From Symbiodinium sp. CCMP2592 (taxonomy: Eukaryota > Sar > Dinophyceae > Suessiales > Symbiodiniaceae), in NCBI GenBank assembly GCA_905221615.1, contig CAJNDT010001010.1:37255-101254 (forward strand): a stretch of 64,000 bases of DNA, read 5' to 3'. A program made the translations under genes and the position numbers. Each line of letters opens with the position of its first letter. The first letter of the stretch is position 1. Below the pieces are notes generated by a model that ran no database searches, was not told where the DNA came from, and saw only the letters and a list, made by a program, of their open reading frames with translations. Below, one piece after another: positions 36,701-43,850 of the stretch.

Positions 36701-39430
36701 TGCTCTGGTGGAAAAAACTGGTCGAGTTCGTACGGGAGGAGTCGACGTATAAGCACCAGGGCCAGAGAGCGCAACATAATATAGGGGCCTAAATAGTTAC
36801 CAATAGATTTTTGGTTGTAATTATAGTCGTATAATCTACTCCAAAACCCTATTCTAATGATGAAGGCCCCTATACGAAACAACAAGCCCCTGGGATGACT
36901 CAAGGGGTCTCAGTGAAGGAATATGAGGAGCTCGCTACTTAGGGCGTACATCTTAATGCCGCATTGCCTGTACTGCGAAGTGCGCAAACCTCACAGCGTT
37001 TCCCTAATAGCAGAGTAGGCGACCTTTAACCTTTTTTGAGCAGTATCGTCCCTATATAACCCCTATATAACCAAAAAGGTTAACCTTTACTTCCCCATGA
37101 TACCCGACAAGTAGGTTTCAGGCAAGTCCGCAGACTTCGCCCCTTTCAAGAGCTGTTCAAGGCCAACTAGGCTCCCTGTTACAAAGAGCGGCTGGTAAAG
37201 GTCTGAATTCCGTCCAAGGCATCGCGATAACAAAATGAGGAAACCGCCATTAAAAAAAAACGCGTTGAGACTCTAGAAACCCTGAGCCCTTTACCCTAAG
37301 CCCATGACTCTTGACTCTACTTGAAGGGTCAGGCGACTTTGGGGATCAGGCACATCAGCTGTCAGCTATACTACAGGGGCTCAAGTATTTCATTACCAAT
37401 ACTAGTTGAGGGCTCCTTATTGTAATCATAGTATAGTGGGCCCCAAAGCCCTATTCTAATTATTAAGGCCCCTATTCTAGTTATATCTACTTGCAACCCC
37501 GTCAGGTACTAACTAGCATACTGGAACCCCGTGGTCCGTTAAGTAGAACTTGGACCCCAGACCCTCCACCCAGAACCCTAACGTAGGAACCTGATTAAGA
37601 AACCTTGGGCCTTTATTAGGGTTCCTTATGAATCCTACTATTTCGGGGTTATAGGCCCAGGGTTTCTTAATCAGGTTCCGACGTTAGGCACAAGAATCTG
37701 GACCCTAAACCCTGGAACCCTAAATCCCTTGAACCATAAACCCTAAACACCCTAAACCCTGGATCCTTATCCCTAAACCGTCAGCCATTCAGACTGAGGC
37801 ATTGCTACTGCCGGAGGCATCCTTCACATCTTCCGGGATCTATGCGATGGTAGGCCGCGACGGTTTAATATTTCTGGAGATGGGTGGTTGTCGAAATGAT
37901 GGTCCCTTTTTTGGGTACCCTAAATAATGGGTGCCGTATTATGATATGGATCCAGAAAGGGACCTTAATTTTGACAACCACCCAGATGTTAGGGAGTTAG
38001 GAGCCGGCGATGAAGGGTGGTTTTGGTTTAGGTTGGATTTGGTATTTTGGGGCTTTGGGCTTTGGGTTTAAGTCTTCGGGCTTGGGTGGGATTTAGGAGG
38101 TTCATTGCATTGCAGTGCGCGCTGTTGGATGCAGGGCTTTGGGCCACGGGGCTCGAAGGTTTCTGAGGTTTGGGCTCAGATATAAGGTCGTCGTCAACCG
38201 ATCACCGTGCATGGCGGCTTTTGTTGGCGGTAGCACCAGCTCCAGAAGACAAAGCCCCATGCATGTTTTTAGAAGCACCCTGAACCCCCGCCCCCGAGCC
38301 GAATCGTTCTTGTAGTGTTGTAGAATGTTGAAAACATTGCATTGGTGGCCAGGCCGTTGATGTCAACACTTGGCATGGATCCTAAACTGTGAAGTAAATC
38401 CGTCCCTAATCGGAACAAAGAAATGGAGACAAGCCACCCCCAGACCTCTTATATATAATCTGGGACGTTTGTCAAGGCAAGTATGGGCGTTGTGTCTCAA
38501 TGCTATGGTCAAGTTTGTATATACGATTTAGGTTTCTTGGGCACATGGGCTGCTTTGGGTAGGCATGTGACAATCAGAATCAGTTAAGCTTCTTGTAACT
38601 AACATGTTACAACAATTGAAGGGCTTGTGTGCGACTACCCACGATTCTTTCTCCAGTTCATAGATCCTCCAAAAGGCCCAAGGAGAGGGCTTAAGATGAA
38701 GAACAGATATGAGCTTTTCTAGAATTGTCCGTGCACCCGGTCACTGGCATAGCATTCTCCCCATGAAGGTGCTGCAGCAATGCTCTGCAGCTGCCCAACT
38801 GCAAGGAATGTGGAAGGTTATTAGCAGCGACTTTCTGACATAGATCTTAGTTGGGATTGTGGGGTCGCGAAAATTAGATGCACAGGGTTGGTGATCCTCA
38901 TGACACGGACCTTACCAATCAATAGTTCCGATCTTTTGATATGCAGTTTCGGGTTCTGTGAAACTCGCATCTAGCGATCCGTTGTCGGAATGTCGACAAG
39001 CACCTTCCTGCGAACTCGAATAACCTCCACCTGCATGCTGCAACCCTGTACACCCTACATGCCCGATGTGCAAGTCCGATAAATCTTGCAAATCCAGCAG
39101 ACCCTAGAACCAAAGGAAAAAAACAAAAGACCTACGCCTCATAAATCCTGTATGCCCCAAAACATCAACTCTTAACCCCAAACCTTACACACTAGACCCT
39201 AAACCCCTAACCCCTTACGGCTCAAGGTTTGGCTGACGGACAAGTTTGACCAAGCTCAGGCAGAACTCAAGGATTTGAAGCAGCAGGACCAGACAATTCG
39301 CGATGTCCAAAATTCAGTGGAAGAAGGTTTGGAGCTGCTCTATGCCATGCAAGCCACAAACGCAACCCAAAGCTCCACCATCGCTCGTCAGGTAGAAGGA
39401 ATGAGGGCGTGGATGTGGTGGCGACGGTAG
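14056..39430 (+). CDS. CLC-family chloride channel/transporter (multi-exon gene, reconstructed)
   Basis: CLC proteins move chloride (or nitrate) across membranes, as channels or Cl-/H+ exchangers. I assembled this gene from exons 14056-about 14173, 14856-14910, 15371-15437, 15875-15951, 16114-16216, 19741-19804, 20478-20528, 21224-21272, 21857-21918, 25015-25123, (candidate 25293-25437), 29660-29869, 36265-36330, 38116-38158, 38769-38816, 38886-38959 and 39227-39430. Phases agree at nearly all joins. Motifs come in CLC order: APDCGGSGS (for AP-GSGIP), GFPVGREGPT with the gating Glu, VGGACGMAMIFDSPLGGI, FEEVTS of helix H, a YN loop (YEYN), LPRLIGGLTGRLFG of helix N, and GAAAML. The second Glu of FEEV is the exchanger-type proton Glu, so an exchanger is inferred. 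Helices A-B, part of helices J-L and any CBS domains were not found. Introns use GC, GT or GA donors. No stop interrupts the joined frame, so I read it as functional; transcript data would decide. Confidence 0.82.
15371..16216 (+). CDS. CLC gene, selectivity-filter exons
   Basis: There are three exons. 15371-15437 encodes SWLNGFNMSAQFTKRF, the YLNG-type stretch that follows GSGIPE-K in the family. 15875-15951 encodes VVRAVAVILSNATGFPVGRE and GPT. 16114-16216 encodes VTMGSNMAFLLCRAVAE and a hydrophilic stretch ending LNPG. The GREGP Glu is the known gating glutamate of CLC proteins. Introns are 15438-15874 (GT-AG), which holds CAT/CAC-rich simple sequence, and 15952-16113 (GC-AG, 162 bp). Phases 1/2, 0/0 and 1/2 match across these joins. 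This is the most secure part of the CLC call. Confidence 0.88.
16217..19740 (+). other. Large CLC intron (3524 bp, GT-AG) hosting the HNH gene
   Basis: The donor CCAG|GTGT (16216/16217) and acceptor CCAG|GTGC (19740/19741) share TCCAGGTG. Joining them gives LNP-GALADERFF in frame and leads straight into the helix VACVVGGA. Inside lie telomere-like CCTAAA fragments and a complete HNH ORF on the same strand. Two other frames here, FQTLRKIEKAAGD (16560-16679) and 18651-18896, are weak and unassigned. Confidence 0.7.
17488..18624 (+). CDS. Tandem double-HNH endonuclease-like protein with treble-clef zinc module, nested in a CLC intron
   Basis: This 378-residue protein (stop TGA 18622-18624) is intronless. 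The chosen ATG at 17488 gives MLVLNRRLRQSRHYTQTSA, an Arg-rich amphipathic start like a mitochondrial presequence. The frame is open back to 17296, and the ATG at 17584 (GCCATGG) is the alternative. Residues 77-99 hold C-x2-C and C-x2-C, probably one zinc site. Two homologous domains follow (about 115-225 and 268-378). Each has RTLRG, a basic stretch (RSRKKG / DRARKRG), LEQ-x-GRC-x-YS, then MSLERLNNSVGY (first) or MSLERLDNNLGY (second) and NCVLIAAEFN. The ER-(L)-(N/D)N-GY-N-FN block matches the SIDRID-x-GY-N-V-N type of HNH nuclease known in phages, giant viruses and protists. The usual Asp-His pair reads Glu-Arg, so catalysis is uncertain. A nuclease, possibly mobile or organellar, is inferred. 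Confidence 0.75.
   Translation: MLVLNRRLRQSRHYTQTSAALLLRRYLPDAFAMERSAPPQEYLGKLADIVHEARRAPSFEGSRGKSRRANEHGEMPCTSCGQYVPTDGFSPRKSCCKGCESLRSLEYHRTLRGNASRLVCSARSRSRKKGLPCSLHRDDIFEMVLEQDGRCHYSKVPMEILLPHSNWRMSLERLNNSVGYDRQNCVLIAAEFNSSDYSRFEGVDVEDVHGTAQWSVDKVQFLCSAYKPHVDVQVLGQDVIDAHRKPFLSKAQAPYSYQYFRTLRGRSAGLVSHARDRARKRGQVCEISHTDIPQMLLEQQGRCFYSGVALQYKRPHTDWVMSLERLDNNLGYIRGNCVLIAAEFNTTDASSYAKSEVHGSSQWSLAKVMHVWGRAGFL
19741..21272 (+). CDS. CLC gene, helix F-H exons
   Basis: Exon 19741-19804 encodes ADERFFARAARVACVVGGA. Exon 20478-20528 encodes CGMAMIFDSPLGGILYM, the AAG-x-AxxFxxP-GG segment of CLC. Exon 21224-21272 encodes FEEVTSVSWPVELTFK, the helix-H segment that is FEEISS-x-W-x-LTWR in relatives. 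The first Glu of FEE is conserved in all CLCs. The second is the proton-transfer Glu of exchangers and is Val in channels such as ClC-0/1. Introns are 19805-20477 (GT-AG, 673 bp), 20529-21223 (GC-AG, 695 bp) and 21273-21856 (GC-AG, 584 bp). Splice phases match. Confidence 0.87.
20626..20672. repeat. Small inverted repeat in a CLC intron
   Basis: ACACTTTTAG and CTAAAAGTGT flank a core of about 25 bases in intron 20529-21223. Only one copy is seen. Confidence 0.5.
21857..25123 (+). CDS. CLC gene, helix I and J exons
   Basis: Exon 21857-21918 follows a TTGCAG acceptor and encodes the helix LMEAVVGCTICSSVTCSAWS, ending TCGAG|GC. Exon 25015-25123 starts AG|GTATGG and encodes YGTNHPDFSYIDFPGF, then the helix IILSAILGVFAPLHTKLCLK. 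Relatives have the same order: a helix after LTWR, then a loop, then E-x-P-FI-x-GV-x-G-x-F. The direct join keeps frame (phase 2 to 2). The 3.1-kb intron carries MITE families E and H back to back and one family-D copy. A second donor at 21941 with an extra exon 22779-22874 is an alternative I consider less likely. Confidence 0.75.
21948..22077. mobile_element. MITE-like element, family E (with a 27-base G run)
   Basis: The left end GGGAGTTTCCGAAAATTGGG runs into G27 (21965-21991). The inner part reads GGGGTCCTTATAAGAAGGAT and the right end TTGGAAACTCC. The same inner and end motifs recur at 34625-34742, 56259-56358 and inside the HIR gene (60975-61064). It lies inside a CLC intron. Confidence 0.75.
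22101..22212. mobile_element. MITE-like element, family H
   Basis: TATAGGGGCCATAAG at the left and the inverted TTGAGGCCTCTATA at the right enclose a GGGCCCCAAAAATCCTATTC stretch. Related copies lie at about 25855-25957, 36775-36876, 37371-37477, 42684-42792 and, partially, 57451-57552. It sits 24 bp after a family-E copy. Confidence 0.65.
22213..24846. other. CLC intron sequence without supported exons
   Basis: Three coding-like frames lack family support: 22779-22874 (VSYALLRVCQSSIRDPRWQM), 23089-23250, and about 24130-24225 (KTRHFGFAKLVRQIRRPW). A TTTAGGG-type fragment lies at 22333-22372. Nothing else is seen. Confidence 0.35.
24847..24953. mobile_element. MITE-like element, family D
   Basis: CAGACTCCAATATCCCTTAA and the inverted ATATTGGAGTCTCTGGG bracket GGATCCTACTATA. 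The same structure recurs at 32102-32210, 54231-54339, 58511-58619 and 63736-63844. Confidence 0.85.
25293..25437 (+). CDS. Candidate CLC exon (helix K region)
   Basis: An open stretch after GTAG|A ends AAG|GA (GA donor). It encodes NLQIEVESSWLQMNW, then CCRELLSIVLSSAHAARM. Relatives have a R-x-LE-x-LL-x-x-x-x-A helix here. It would need a GA donor at about 25132 in the previous exon to keep frame. The opposite strand also holds an open frame of 91 codons (25215-25490), so this call is weak. Confidence 0.3.
25438..29659. other. CLC intron(s) with unassigned coding-like frames
   Basis: The stretch contains a family-H copy (about 25855-25957) and telomere-like runs (26610-26640, 26762-26810). 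An exon-like frame at 27968-28107 encodes DGVDLGPGEIPAAMKAGEAV and could end at 28080 (AAG|GT, phase 0). If real it might be the luminal loop before the next exon. GCATGC-rich sequence lies at 27755-27840 and 28300-28350. No firm gene is supported. Confidence 0.35.
29660..29869 (+). CDS. CLC gene, helix L-M exon
   Basis: The exon encodes a YEYN loop, FRIASNFTIDGLNRFLRVD, FSVHPAARMFLYYLVMYTFW and QYAQHGR. CLC relatives have YN-x-LA-x-LF-x-x-x-x-AIRNLF, then FS-x-x-x-L followed by a helix and T-x-G. The 210-bp exon starts AG|AGT and ends CGC|GCATGT (GC donor), both phase 0, matching the next exon. The exact ends are less sure than the interior. Confidence 0.7.
31168..31274. mobile_element. MITE-like element, family B
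   Basis: ATGTAGGGACCTGATTTCAG at the left and TTAATCAGGTTCCTACAT at the right enclose GGCCCTATAACCCCCAATAT. It is inverted relative to copies at 33979-34085, 37579-37687 and 48015-48119. Confidence 0.85.
32102..32210. mobile_element. MITE-like element, family D (diverged)
   Basis: CCAGAGACTCCAATCTTCC and TTTTGGAGTTTCTGGG flank a core with TAGGATCCCTAAT. It is more diverged than the other family-D copies. Confidence 0.7.
33037..33388. repeat. Trinucleotide microsatellite (ATT)n with ATTCTT variants
   Basis: About 350 bp of ATT/TTATTC repeats. The long Leu- or Asn-rich open frames on the two strands are artefacts of the repeat. Confidence 0.95.
33660..33752. repeat. (TA)n and (GT)n microsatellite
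   Basis: GTATATATGTATATACATATA followed by GTGTGTGTG, ATATAT and ACACACAC between about 33670 and 33750; simple sequence. Confidence 0.9.
33979..34085. mobile_element. MITE-like element, family B
   Basis: TAGGAACCTGATTAGGAAAC and the inverted TTCATCAGGTTCCTA enclose the family core CTATATTGGGGTTGTAGGGC. Confidence 0.85.
34353..34484. mobile_element. MITE-like element, family A
   Basis: TCTACTTGGAGGTTGAGGGG at the left and the inverted CCCCGATCCTCCAAGTAGA at the right. The inner part shares the CTTACAACCCCAAGTAAGGA core with the copies at 3167 and 45656. Confidence 0.75.
34625..34742. mobile_element. MITE-like element, family E (with a C run)
   Basis: GGGAGTTTCCGAAAGTAGGG and the inverted TTTTCGGAAACTCCC. 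A run of C (about 34697-34708) takes the place of the G run in the copy at 21948. Confidence 0.8.
35105..35210. mobile_element. MITE-like element, family C
   Basis: ATGTGGGTGGTTGTCAAAAT and TTTTGACAACCACCCACGT are inverted termini around GGGTCCCTTTTTGG-type arms. Copies recur at 37880-37985 and 43739-43850. Confidence 0.88.
35284..35375. repeat. Foldback element with 24-bp arms (single copy)
   Basis: CTTACCTTTGGTTAGTAAGG (from 35284) pairs with CCTACTAACCAAAGGTAAG (to 35375) around a spacer of about 43 bp. It has MITE form, but no second copy is seen. Confidence 0.75.
36265..36330 (+). CDS. CLC gene, helix N exon
   Basis: This 66-bp exon, flanked by CCTAG| and CAG|GAATC (GA donor), encodes TLWFVLPRLIGGLTGRLFGR. 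CLC relatives carry GLF-x-P-x-L-x-IGA-x-x-GRL-x-G here, a hallmark of helix N that contributes to the chloride site. Both phases are 0, matching the neighbouring exons. Context: the next exon lies 1.8 kb away, beyond five MITE-like copies. Confidence 0.78.
36775..36876. mobile_element. MITE-like element, family H
   Basis: AATATAGGGGCCTAAATAGT and CCTATTCTAATGATGAAGGC then CCCTATA are inverted ends around TTTTGGTTGTAATTATAG. Confidence 0.75.
37011..37114. mobile_element. Short repeat element, family G
   Basis: The AGTAGGCGACCTTTAACC start, TATATAACCCCTATATAACC middle and CCCCATGATACCCGACAAG end recur at 47841-47955 and 58360-58470. The inner AACCTTTTTT/AAAAAGGTT pairs as an inverted repeat; the outermost ends are only weakly inverted. 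Confidence 0.8.
37371..37477. mobile_element. MITE-like element, family H
   Basis: CTACAGGGGCTCAAGTATTT at the left, AATTATTAAGGCCCCTATT at the right, with GGGCCCCAAAGCCCTATTCT inside. Confidence 0.75.
37579..37687. mobile_element. MITE-like element, family B (best-preserved ends)
   Basis: TAACGTAGGAACCTGATTAA at the left is almost perfectly inverted at the right as TTAATCAGGTTCCGACGTTA. The termini match three other copies. Confidence 0.9.
37880..37985. mobile_element. MITE-like element, family C
   Basis: GATGGGTGGTTGTCGAAATG and TTTTGACAACCACCCAGATG enclose the GGTCCCTTTTTTGGGTACCC core. Confidence 0.88.
38116..39430 (+). CDS. CLC gene, last exons (helix O-Q, then a coiled-coil tail)
   Basis: Exons are 38116-38158 (CALLDAGLWATGLE), 38769-38816 (GAAAMLCSCPTARN), 38886-38959 (LVILMTRTLPINSSDLLI; 3' end uncertain, a GA donor at 38960 gives the right phase) and 39227-39430 (VWLTDKFDQAQAELKDLKQQ to the stop TAG). 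Relatives read DPG-x-YA-x-x-GAAA-x-L-x-x-x-x-R then V-x-I-x-x-E-x-T then KWVGD-x-F. The last exon continues as a charged, Gln/Glu-rich helix that looks like a coiled coil and ends MRAWMWWRR. The paired CBS domains that follow in most eukaryotic CLCs are absent. Introns are 38159-38768 and 38817-38885 (69 bp), both GT-AG, and 38960-39226 (GA-AG). Confidence 0.72.
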
Positions 39431-40321
39431 AGAGACCGATCCAGCTCGAGGCAGTCTCTCCTCATTTCAATCGCGCAGTTCCTCGGGGCTACAATGCTAT
39501 TTCGTGACCTCTATGGAAGCCGAGACAGGGCAGGCCTTGAGCGGCAGATACGAAGTTGAGCCGCGCAAACTCCCAAGACGAATTTTGCCTGTATCACTAC
39601 TTGACAGCCATTGTCACTGCACACGTATCCAGGCCAGGCAGAGGCATTTTCCTGAGGTGTGGCTTAGAATTGCAGTCGTAAGGCCAGAAGTGTAAGTACA
39701 GATATTGCGGTCGCGGCGAAGCAGTTTCCAAGAGTGACTCCGGGGTCACCCAGCTTCGCACAAGCGTTGATCGGCTCGCAGAGGAGAGCATGGAAGTCCA
39801 AGCCAGATCCAGCTCAAGGGAGTCATTGTCGACCGGGATGGCCTTCAAGCATGAGGTGTCAACCGATGAAGCTTTCGGATGAACAGCTGGTGGCTTGCGA
39901 TGCAAAATTTGTTGAGGCATCGGGGTGCAGTCTGCGCTTGGGGTGAGCTCAGAGAGCCCCCTCGCAGAGCGGGGCGTTACAGTAGTCTTTCGCGACCCGA
40001 TGCAGCTAGGCGCGGCACTAGGTCACTAGGTGTCGCGTCATCGCACCGCTAGCTACATGATATTTCGTGACCTCTATGGAAGCCGAGAGAGGGCAGGCAT
40101 TGAGCGGCAGATACGAAGTTTAGCCGCAATTGCCGTCATACGGCCACAAGAGCAAGTACGGATACTGAGGTCGCGGAAGAAGTTTCCAAGAGTGACTCCG
40201 GGGTCACCCAAGCTCGGCACAAACTTTGATCGGCTCGAAGAGGAGAGCATTGGCAGAACATGCGGTCAACATACGCAGAGCTACGTTTTTTGTAAGACAA
40301 GCTCGCATTTCACAGCGGCAG
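39431..40321. repeat. Imperfect tandem duplication just after the CLC stop
   Basis: About 39499-39790 and 40062-40250 share TTTCGTGACCTCTATGGAAG, GAGCGGCAGATACGAAGTT, TTTCCAAGAGTGACTCCGGG and GATCGGCTCG. The first copy has about 103 extra bases (about 39566-39668). The second copy is open in one frame (40030-40338), the first is broken, and no family is recognised. Confidence 0.65.
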
Positions 40322-42683
40322 AATGGCACCTCAGCTGAGCGACGCCTGTGCTAATTCGCCGAACATGCACAATTTCCAAGGCCCCACGTCAGCACCATTC
40401 TCAGAAAATTCGCAATCTGACGAGACAAAACCTGAGCTGAACGTGAACAAAACTGCCATGAAAGGGTATGCAGTTTTGACAAGTGAAGAAGAAAGTGTTC
40501 GGCATGCACCGCGAGAACGGAGACTGGTAAATGAGTAGGTTTCACCTGAGATTAGCCTGGGCTTAGGTTAGGTAAAGTTGTCGTAGATGCCATGCCAGCT
40601 TTCATGTGTACGCTACCTTTGGTGTAAGCCTGTTCTTGATGTGTTGTCAAGTAGGTGGCACGGCTGTAACCCTAGGCAGTCAAAGTACTACTGTGACACG
40701 ATGTACTCTGTGGCCCTAACTTCTTGTTGATTGTTGCCTGTGAGTCGGATGCCTTCGAAGAGCAAATCCTTGATCGCTGTGAACGAGCAGCGACTCCCTT
40801 GAGTGAATTAGGATTAGCACGCTCGAATCCAGTCCTGAGTGGCCCTAACTTGGTGTTGCGCTGTGTTTGCATGCTTGGATTTGAGTGAGCTGGCTGTAGC
40901 AGTAGCAGTAGCACCGACGCGCACCGAGAACCTCGTCTGGCAAGTCCGAGTTGCGAGAGCGTTAACCCCTAACCCCTAAACCCTGAACCCAGCGAAGCCT
41001 TCAACCTAAAGTTGCATGCACTGAACCAGAGCTTTGAGGTCCGGCGGAATACACACATCCTTCCAGCTTACAAGACGGGGTCGGGAAAATTAAGTGTAGC
41101 ATTTCCTTCCAGTCTCTCTATCGTTATGGTTACGCTTCAACAGAGCCCGTAAGGCCTCTGCACTGCTATTTCAGCCAGAAGAACCATAGGTTTCGACTAT
41201 GAGACCATACATATACTCTAAATTCTCATGCGAGTGTGGTCTCGAGTTTAGGATAGGCATAGGGAGTCCGACCACTATTCATTTTCAACCCATGTTCCAG
41301 CTTTCTGAAACTCCCCGTAAATGTTTTCAGGCTTCAAGCACATGACCCTGGCTGTGGTTGTGTTCATCTGCCAGGCGCAAACATCCAGAACGCTTTGGTG
41401 AGGTTGCATGGCTTGTACAGGGCTGCTCCCTAAACCCAAACCTTAAACCCAGCAATTTACTTGCGAAGCAGCAAACTTGTCGGACTGTGACTGCTTTGAT
41501 CAGCACTACCCACCTCGGAGCATCGTGCGCAGGTAATAGATGCATGATCCTGATTGCTGCTGTTAAAGTTCTACTGTTATCGGTAATTTTGCCGCATGTT
41601 GTTTGGGCCTTCCCTTCTTGAGCATGGCTATTGGCATTCCCGCCAGACTGACTGCCATCTTAGTCATGGATGCCAGAGTTGTTTGTCATATGTTGTCGTG
41701 GCCCAGGGCATTCTCTGAAACTCTGCTTCCATCGCTCTTTGAAAGCCACTCAGGAGCTTGAAGATTGTCTGATGAGCACCACACATTGACATTTGGAAAA
41801 GTTAGGCTTTGCTCACCAGACCAAAGGCGCTACAAGCCCAACTATCATAGGGGCATCTGTGATTAGCAGTACTGATTCGGTGCGGTTCCTTGAAGCCTTA
41901 AACCCTAAACCCTGACTCGTATTGAAACCCCCAAATCTCCTGCCCACGACCGTGTAGGGTTGGCTGAGGCTTCAGCGTTTCCCTGTTTGGAGCAAGTAAG
42001 ATGTGGTTCCTGTGGTTGGTGTCTTTAGGGGGACAGCCAAGGGCAAAGCGGATCTGTAAGCCAGAAGCCCCCGATACACAACAAAGGTGATGGGCATCTC
42101 GTTCTCTCTTGCTCTCTCTCTCTTTCTCTCTTTCTCTTTGTCTCTGTATCTCACATTCTTATTCGCTCTTTCGAGTTTGCGGTTTGGGAGTTTGTGGTTG
42201 AGGAATTCTGAAGGTTGGGGTTGATTTGGGACCAGGTTCTCGGCTGCGATTAAATCCCTGCCCCTCACTGGGTCAGGCATCCAACAACATTGAACTGGTG
42301 CCGGTACTGATGCTGGCGGCACGCATGCAGCACTTATTTCGGTTTAGGTCGTATCTGCAGTCTACCGGTTCATCCTGTCCACGGTCACCGACGACTGTGT
42401 GTAATTGACACCGCAAGTATGCGAAAACGATTGGAAATGCAACGAGAAAACTACGAAATCCTTGAATTCGGAATCATGCAGTAGGAAACTTTGCCTGCTA
42501 ATCGCAAACGCATTTGGTTTTCGTAAAATAGTACGGGTTTCTCAGGCTGCTGCCCAAACCGAGGTAACGGTGTCCCTGTTCGTCCATAAGATTATCGGAT
42601 CTCCCATCGCTTTCGACGAGGCTTTGCGCAGCAATTCCAGCCCATGCAAGCTGAACTCCTGCATCCTACGAACACTGAGCCGT
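40322..42683. other. Non-coding stretch
   Basis: Weak frames lie at 40323-40538 and 41358-41621; the latter ends in a hydrophobic MILIAAVKVLLLSVILPHVV. Neither has splice or family support. A CT-rich tract lies at 42096-42155. CCCTAAA fragments lie at 40968-40985 and 41898-41915. Confidence 0.35.
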
Positions 42684-42792
42684 AATATAGGGGCCTTAAT
42701 AATTAGAATGGGGTTTTGGGGCCCAATATCTTATAACTAAAATAAAGAACCCCCAAAATAGTATTGGTGATTATTTGGGCCCCTATAGTAGA
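42684..42792. mobile_element. MITE-like element, family H (inverted copy)
   Basis: AATATAGGGGCCTTAATAAT and the right end TTATTTGGGCCCCTATAG, with GGGCCCAATATCTTATAAC inside. Confidence 0.78.
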
Positions 42793-43738
42793 CACCCGGA
42801 ACTGTCAAGAAGGACGGAGTGGTTCAGTAGGTACAGTAGTGATGGGGTGTAGGCTTGTTTAACCAATGCAGTTGACCTTGCCTACGCCCAAACCGGCAAG
42901 CACTAAAGTCCCAAACCCTAAAGCCTTCGAGCCGAGACCCACCTGCGAGCACCCCAATTAGATCCAAGTAGGGTCTGTCAGACGGCTGCCGCGGTTTCTG
43001 CTCGGGCCTTGTTCTTGCGAAGCCTTGTGGCACGCCCTGGAGTGAACACCTTCTTGAGGGTGTATGGGTATAAGCTTAGGGTCATTGGGGTGTAGGGTCT
43101 TTGGATTTCAGAATTATGGTTTTTCAGTTTCAGGGTTTAGGCTCTGGATTTCGGGCTTCAGTGTTTAGGGTGAAGGGTATTGGAACCCGAAGTTCTTGCA
43201 GAGAGCAAACTGAAAATCTGAGAAGCTTGCACCATCATAAGGCTAAGCCTAACTCAGGTAAATCGTCAATCCCAAAATTTTAATTTGCCCGAGATCCTAG
43301 ACCCCAAACACCTCTACAATTTCAGACATACACCCTAAACCCTGCGACCTGAGACCCCTGCAAGGCGCAGATCTTGCGGAAGAAAATGCATTACCTCTCT
43401 GCAGAGCCCTGTAAACCGGCATCTCGGTGACAGAAAGGGGCTGTGGGTTTAGAGTTTTGGGTTTTGGGGTGGCTTTTGAATTGTTTTCGTAGGGTTTGGG
43501 CATAAGCTAGTCACTAGCAGCTAGTATGAGGATGTTTAGTAGCGACTAAACGGGGTTACATGACTGTGTATTTCGACCTGTGCCTCTGATGCCCAAACTC
43601 TGGCAAGGTTTCACAGCAACCCCCAAACCCTAAAACCCTAAGCACATGCACCCCTAAACTCTAAGCCTCATCTCAAGATAAATATGCTCTTCAGCCTGAG
43701 CCACGGCCCACGAGAGAATCCCAACCCTCCAAACACTC
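42793..43738. other. Non-coding with telomere-like fragments
   Basis: TTTAGGG/CCCTAAA fragments lie at 43130-43160, 43330-43345 and 43625-43645. No gene is seen. Confidence 0.4.
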
Positions 43739-43850
43739 ACATGGGCGGTTGTCAAAATGAGGGTCCCTTTTTGGGTCCCTAATATAATACGGCACCTAAT
43801 ATGTAGGGTACCCAAAAAATGACCCTAATTTTGACAACTACCCACATGTT
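43739..43850. mobile_element. MITE-like element, family C
   Basis: CACATGGGCGGTTGTCAAAA and the inverted TTTTGACAACTACCCACATG flank GGGTCCCTTTTTGGGTCCCT. Confidence 0.9.
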
